Shown: positions 61,801-64,000 of the stretch, piece by piece | Layout of the letters: each line of letters opens with the position of its first letter | Numbering within the stretch: the stretch's first letter is position 1 | Assembly: GCA_930367205.1 (NCBI GenBank) | Contig: OV884015.1 | Location: forward strand, 33,161,288 to 33,225,287 | DNA: 64,000 bases | Direction of reading: 5' to 3' | From: Acanthosoma haemorrhoidale | Taxonomy: Eukaryota; Arthropoda; Insecta; Hemiptera; Acanthosomatidae | Made by a program: the position numbers and the translations under genes | Notes under the pieces: model-generated | What the model was told of the DNA's origin: nothing | Database searches by the model: none | Seen by the model: only the letters and a program-made list of their open reading frames with translations

Positions 61801-64000
61801 TGTTTAAAGCCAAATGTAATCAAAACGTTGATGCAGAAGATTATGGAGGCGAGTACGGTTCACTTCGAACCAAAAGGAATATAAATTAAACTTAATGTTG
61901 AAGCAAAGGTTAAAAATTGTAGACTCTATCGAAAGGGTGGTTCATAAATTAAATACGTACACTACCAGTATCCCAAAATGAAATATATATTCAAACATAT
62001 AATACACATTAATAAACGAAAAGTGTAGTGATAAATATATGAAATACCCTATATGAAAAATTAATATTAAAACTAACCTAGTAAGAATTGAATAAAATTA
62101 TAGCTAACAAAAGAAAAGAAACTCTTTAAAATTTATACTCTATCAAGTGTCTAACTCAAGGAATAAAATATATTAAAAAACGTAGCTGTTGAATTTTGGC
62201 ACCGTCTAAAGATATGCGAACTCGTCTTGAGATAGAGGTTGGTCCATACAAAAGGTGATGTGCACAGCTATTTTAAATTGATCCACAGACTGAGTGTAGT
62301 ACTCTCTGCAGAGCTGTCTCGGGTGAACTCACTGATGAAGAGTAAGATGAGTTATCAGGCTGAGATGCTCGTACTACCTATAGGGGTGTTTCGCGTCGAC
62401 TACTTGTGTATTCTCGCTAACTTTACTTCCCTAGAAATTTAATGTACTTTCCTTAAAACCATTTTCTCGACAATGTTCAGCCCAATCTACATCGGTAAAA
62501 TCCATTATACCTAATAAATTACGCTACAACATGGCAGATATAGCAAGCAACGAAGAATGGAAGTATTTCTATTACGTTGGTTTCTACGTATCATTAACAA
62601 TGAGCTAGCGGACATTCAAGAAAATATCTGTAGAACCCTCTCTCGATATTTCCTTTCATAAAATGGCTGTCATCAGGATAATTCACAACCCGCGGAAAAT
62701 TACTACTGGGAAATGGTACCGAAAGTAGGGAGAAGAATCATGAATAGACGACATTTTTTTGAAATCATACAAAGTGTAACAAAGTCAGTAGCCACAAGAT
62801 ACAAGTTACAAATTGAGCGGACACAGAGGAAATAGAAACTATTTGCGCTGGTTTAAATTATCTGATAATGATAGGTGTCTTTGTGACAACAGTATAACTT
62901 AATATTTCATTGTAGACTATCGGACTGACTAAGACAAACGGTAATAAACACCGTAATATTAAAAGACTACACTTGGCCTATTAGGAAGCAAATTGAATCA
63001 ATAATTACTTCAAAAAATGTAAATGCATAAACTGTATTTAGCTAAATTACAATGTATGATACGGATATGTCTTTATGTTTTTTTTGTTTGGTTTGTTCTA
63101 TTTTTTTTTATTCCTCACAATGTACTACCATATCATTCATGGCCCTATTCAAAAGTTTTAAATACATATGTTAGAATTATCATACATATATTATCTAATA
63201 AATGGAGCATGAATGTATTAAAAGTATAAATAAAGTATTAATTGGCTGGTAATTGAATAGAACTTTTGATTGTAAGTCGTGTATTTGTATATACAGCTAA
63301 GCCTTTAAGCCGAGATGTAAAAGATAAGTCTTTTAACTTAGGGCTCTCAAGTCCGATTGAAGTTTGCCTAAGTGGAATTTGTCAATAATACCGAGTCCTC
63401 CTCTAAACTTCAATGTAACTTTCGCCAGTTTCTTAAAGCCCATTTGCTCTCTCGACCGAAAATTCTGTCTCAACATTTGCTAATTAGTTTTGGCCCAATG
63501 CTATTTCATTGTTTCATTCACCTCGTTTAGGTCTCCGGGAAATGATTAGAAGCAAGTTTTCTGTCATATAATTATCCGTGTATATTATTATATCGTTTTT
63601 GTTGCGTTAACTTTTAATTTTTCACTGTTACTGAAAATTATACAGATACTTAGATCTGTTGATTGTATTTTTTTAATTAATGATTTTTCCCCCTGTTTCA
63701 GGCGAAAACTTCAGTTAATGGTTCAAACTGCTGTGGATCTTATATATTAAGGTAAGGGGAACGCTTTATTTGTTCTAAGTTTCGATTAATATGAGGTGTC
63801 TGAATATTAAGCTGTACACATAAGTAGGAAGTAAAGTCTAAACAAAACTTTCTTTATTCGTCAAAAAAAATATAAAACTTTAGAGTTACTATCCATCGGG
63901 TCTTTATGAAAGGCACATACTCTTTATCTCATACTCATACTCAAACTCTGGAAAGGTAGAATAAGGTATGGAAGGGAGATCTTTCTGATTTAACAACCTT
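58894..64000. other. Intergenic, nothing recognised
   Basis: AT-rich. The minus-strand frame at 60366-60632 (88 codons, Ser/Pro-rich start, followed by a possible GTAAGA donor) lies in a balanced-composition patch and is the only stretch that could be an exon; no family recognised. The frames at 59012-59320 and 61201-61491 are likewise unassigned. Confidence 0.4.

Overview
The window is AT-rich animal DNA with one spliced protein-coding gene in a large, repeat-filled background. The gene is a facilitative sugar transporter of the insect trehalose transporter (Tret1-like) type. Together with many non-LTR retrotransposons, tRNA-derived SINE-like pieces, Tc1/mariner relics and long microsatellites this points to an arthropod, most likely an insect. 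A finer placement is not supported by what can be read here. No operons, bacterial genes or CRISPR arrays are present.

Layout. 1-6.6 kb: a decayed LINE (J1) on the minus strand, split at its reverse-transcriptase (RT) active site by a solo LTR (2722-3558), then a second LINE (J2) 3' end. 6.3-10.0 kb: a LINE J3 3' end, a (TA)n tract, and the front half of a Ty3/gypsy-type LTR element with a tRNA-Phe-type primer-binding site, gag, protease and RT, all broken. 12-14.5 kb: J3 fragments around a dead Tc1-like transposon. 15-23.5 kb: scattered LINE 3' ends, a pogo/Tigger-like MITE and a tRNA-derived element. 27.5-38.04 kb: the transporter gene on the plus strand, with a TATA/initiator promoter, exon 1 (27548-27737), an 8389-bp intron and one large terminal exon (36127-37451); it predicts 504 residues. 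39-50 kb: more J1 pieces and a second complete solo LTR (49379-50267) with its own target-site duplication. 52.6 kb: a roughly 270-bp (CT)n tract. 53.8-54.7 kb: a dead mariner transposase. 56.1-58.9 kb: a head-to-tail train of retroelements ending in poly(A), all on the minus strand. 59-64 kb: nothing recognised.

The transporter is the only gene here that looks functional. Everything else recognised is mobile DNA in decay. The least ordinary signals are (1) a stem-loop in the LINE J3 3' UTR whose stem is kept in four copies; (2) the 56-59 kb train, where short units differ from a long RT-carrying unit by an in-frame 888-bp deletion between 10-bp direct repeats; and (3) a solo LTR sitting exactly in the catalytic motif of a LINE RT with a perfect 4-bp target duplication. 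No clearly new multi-gene system was found.
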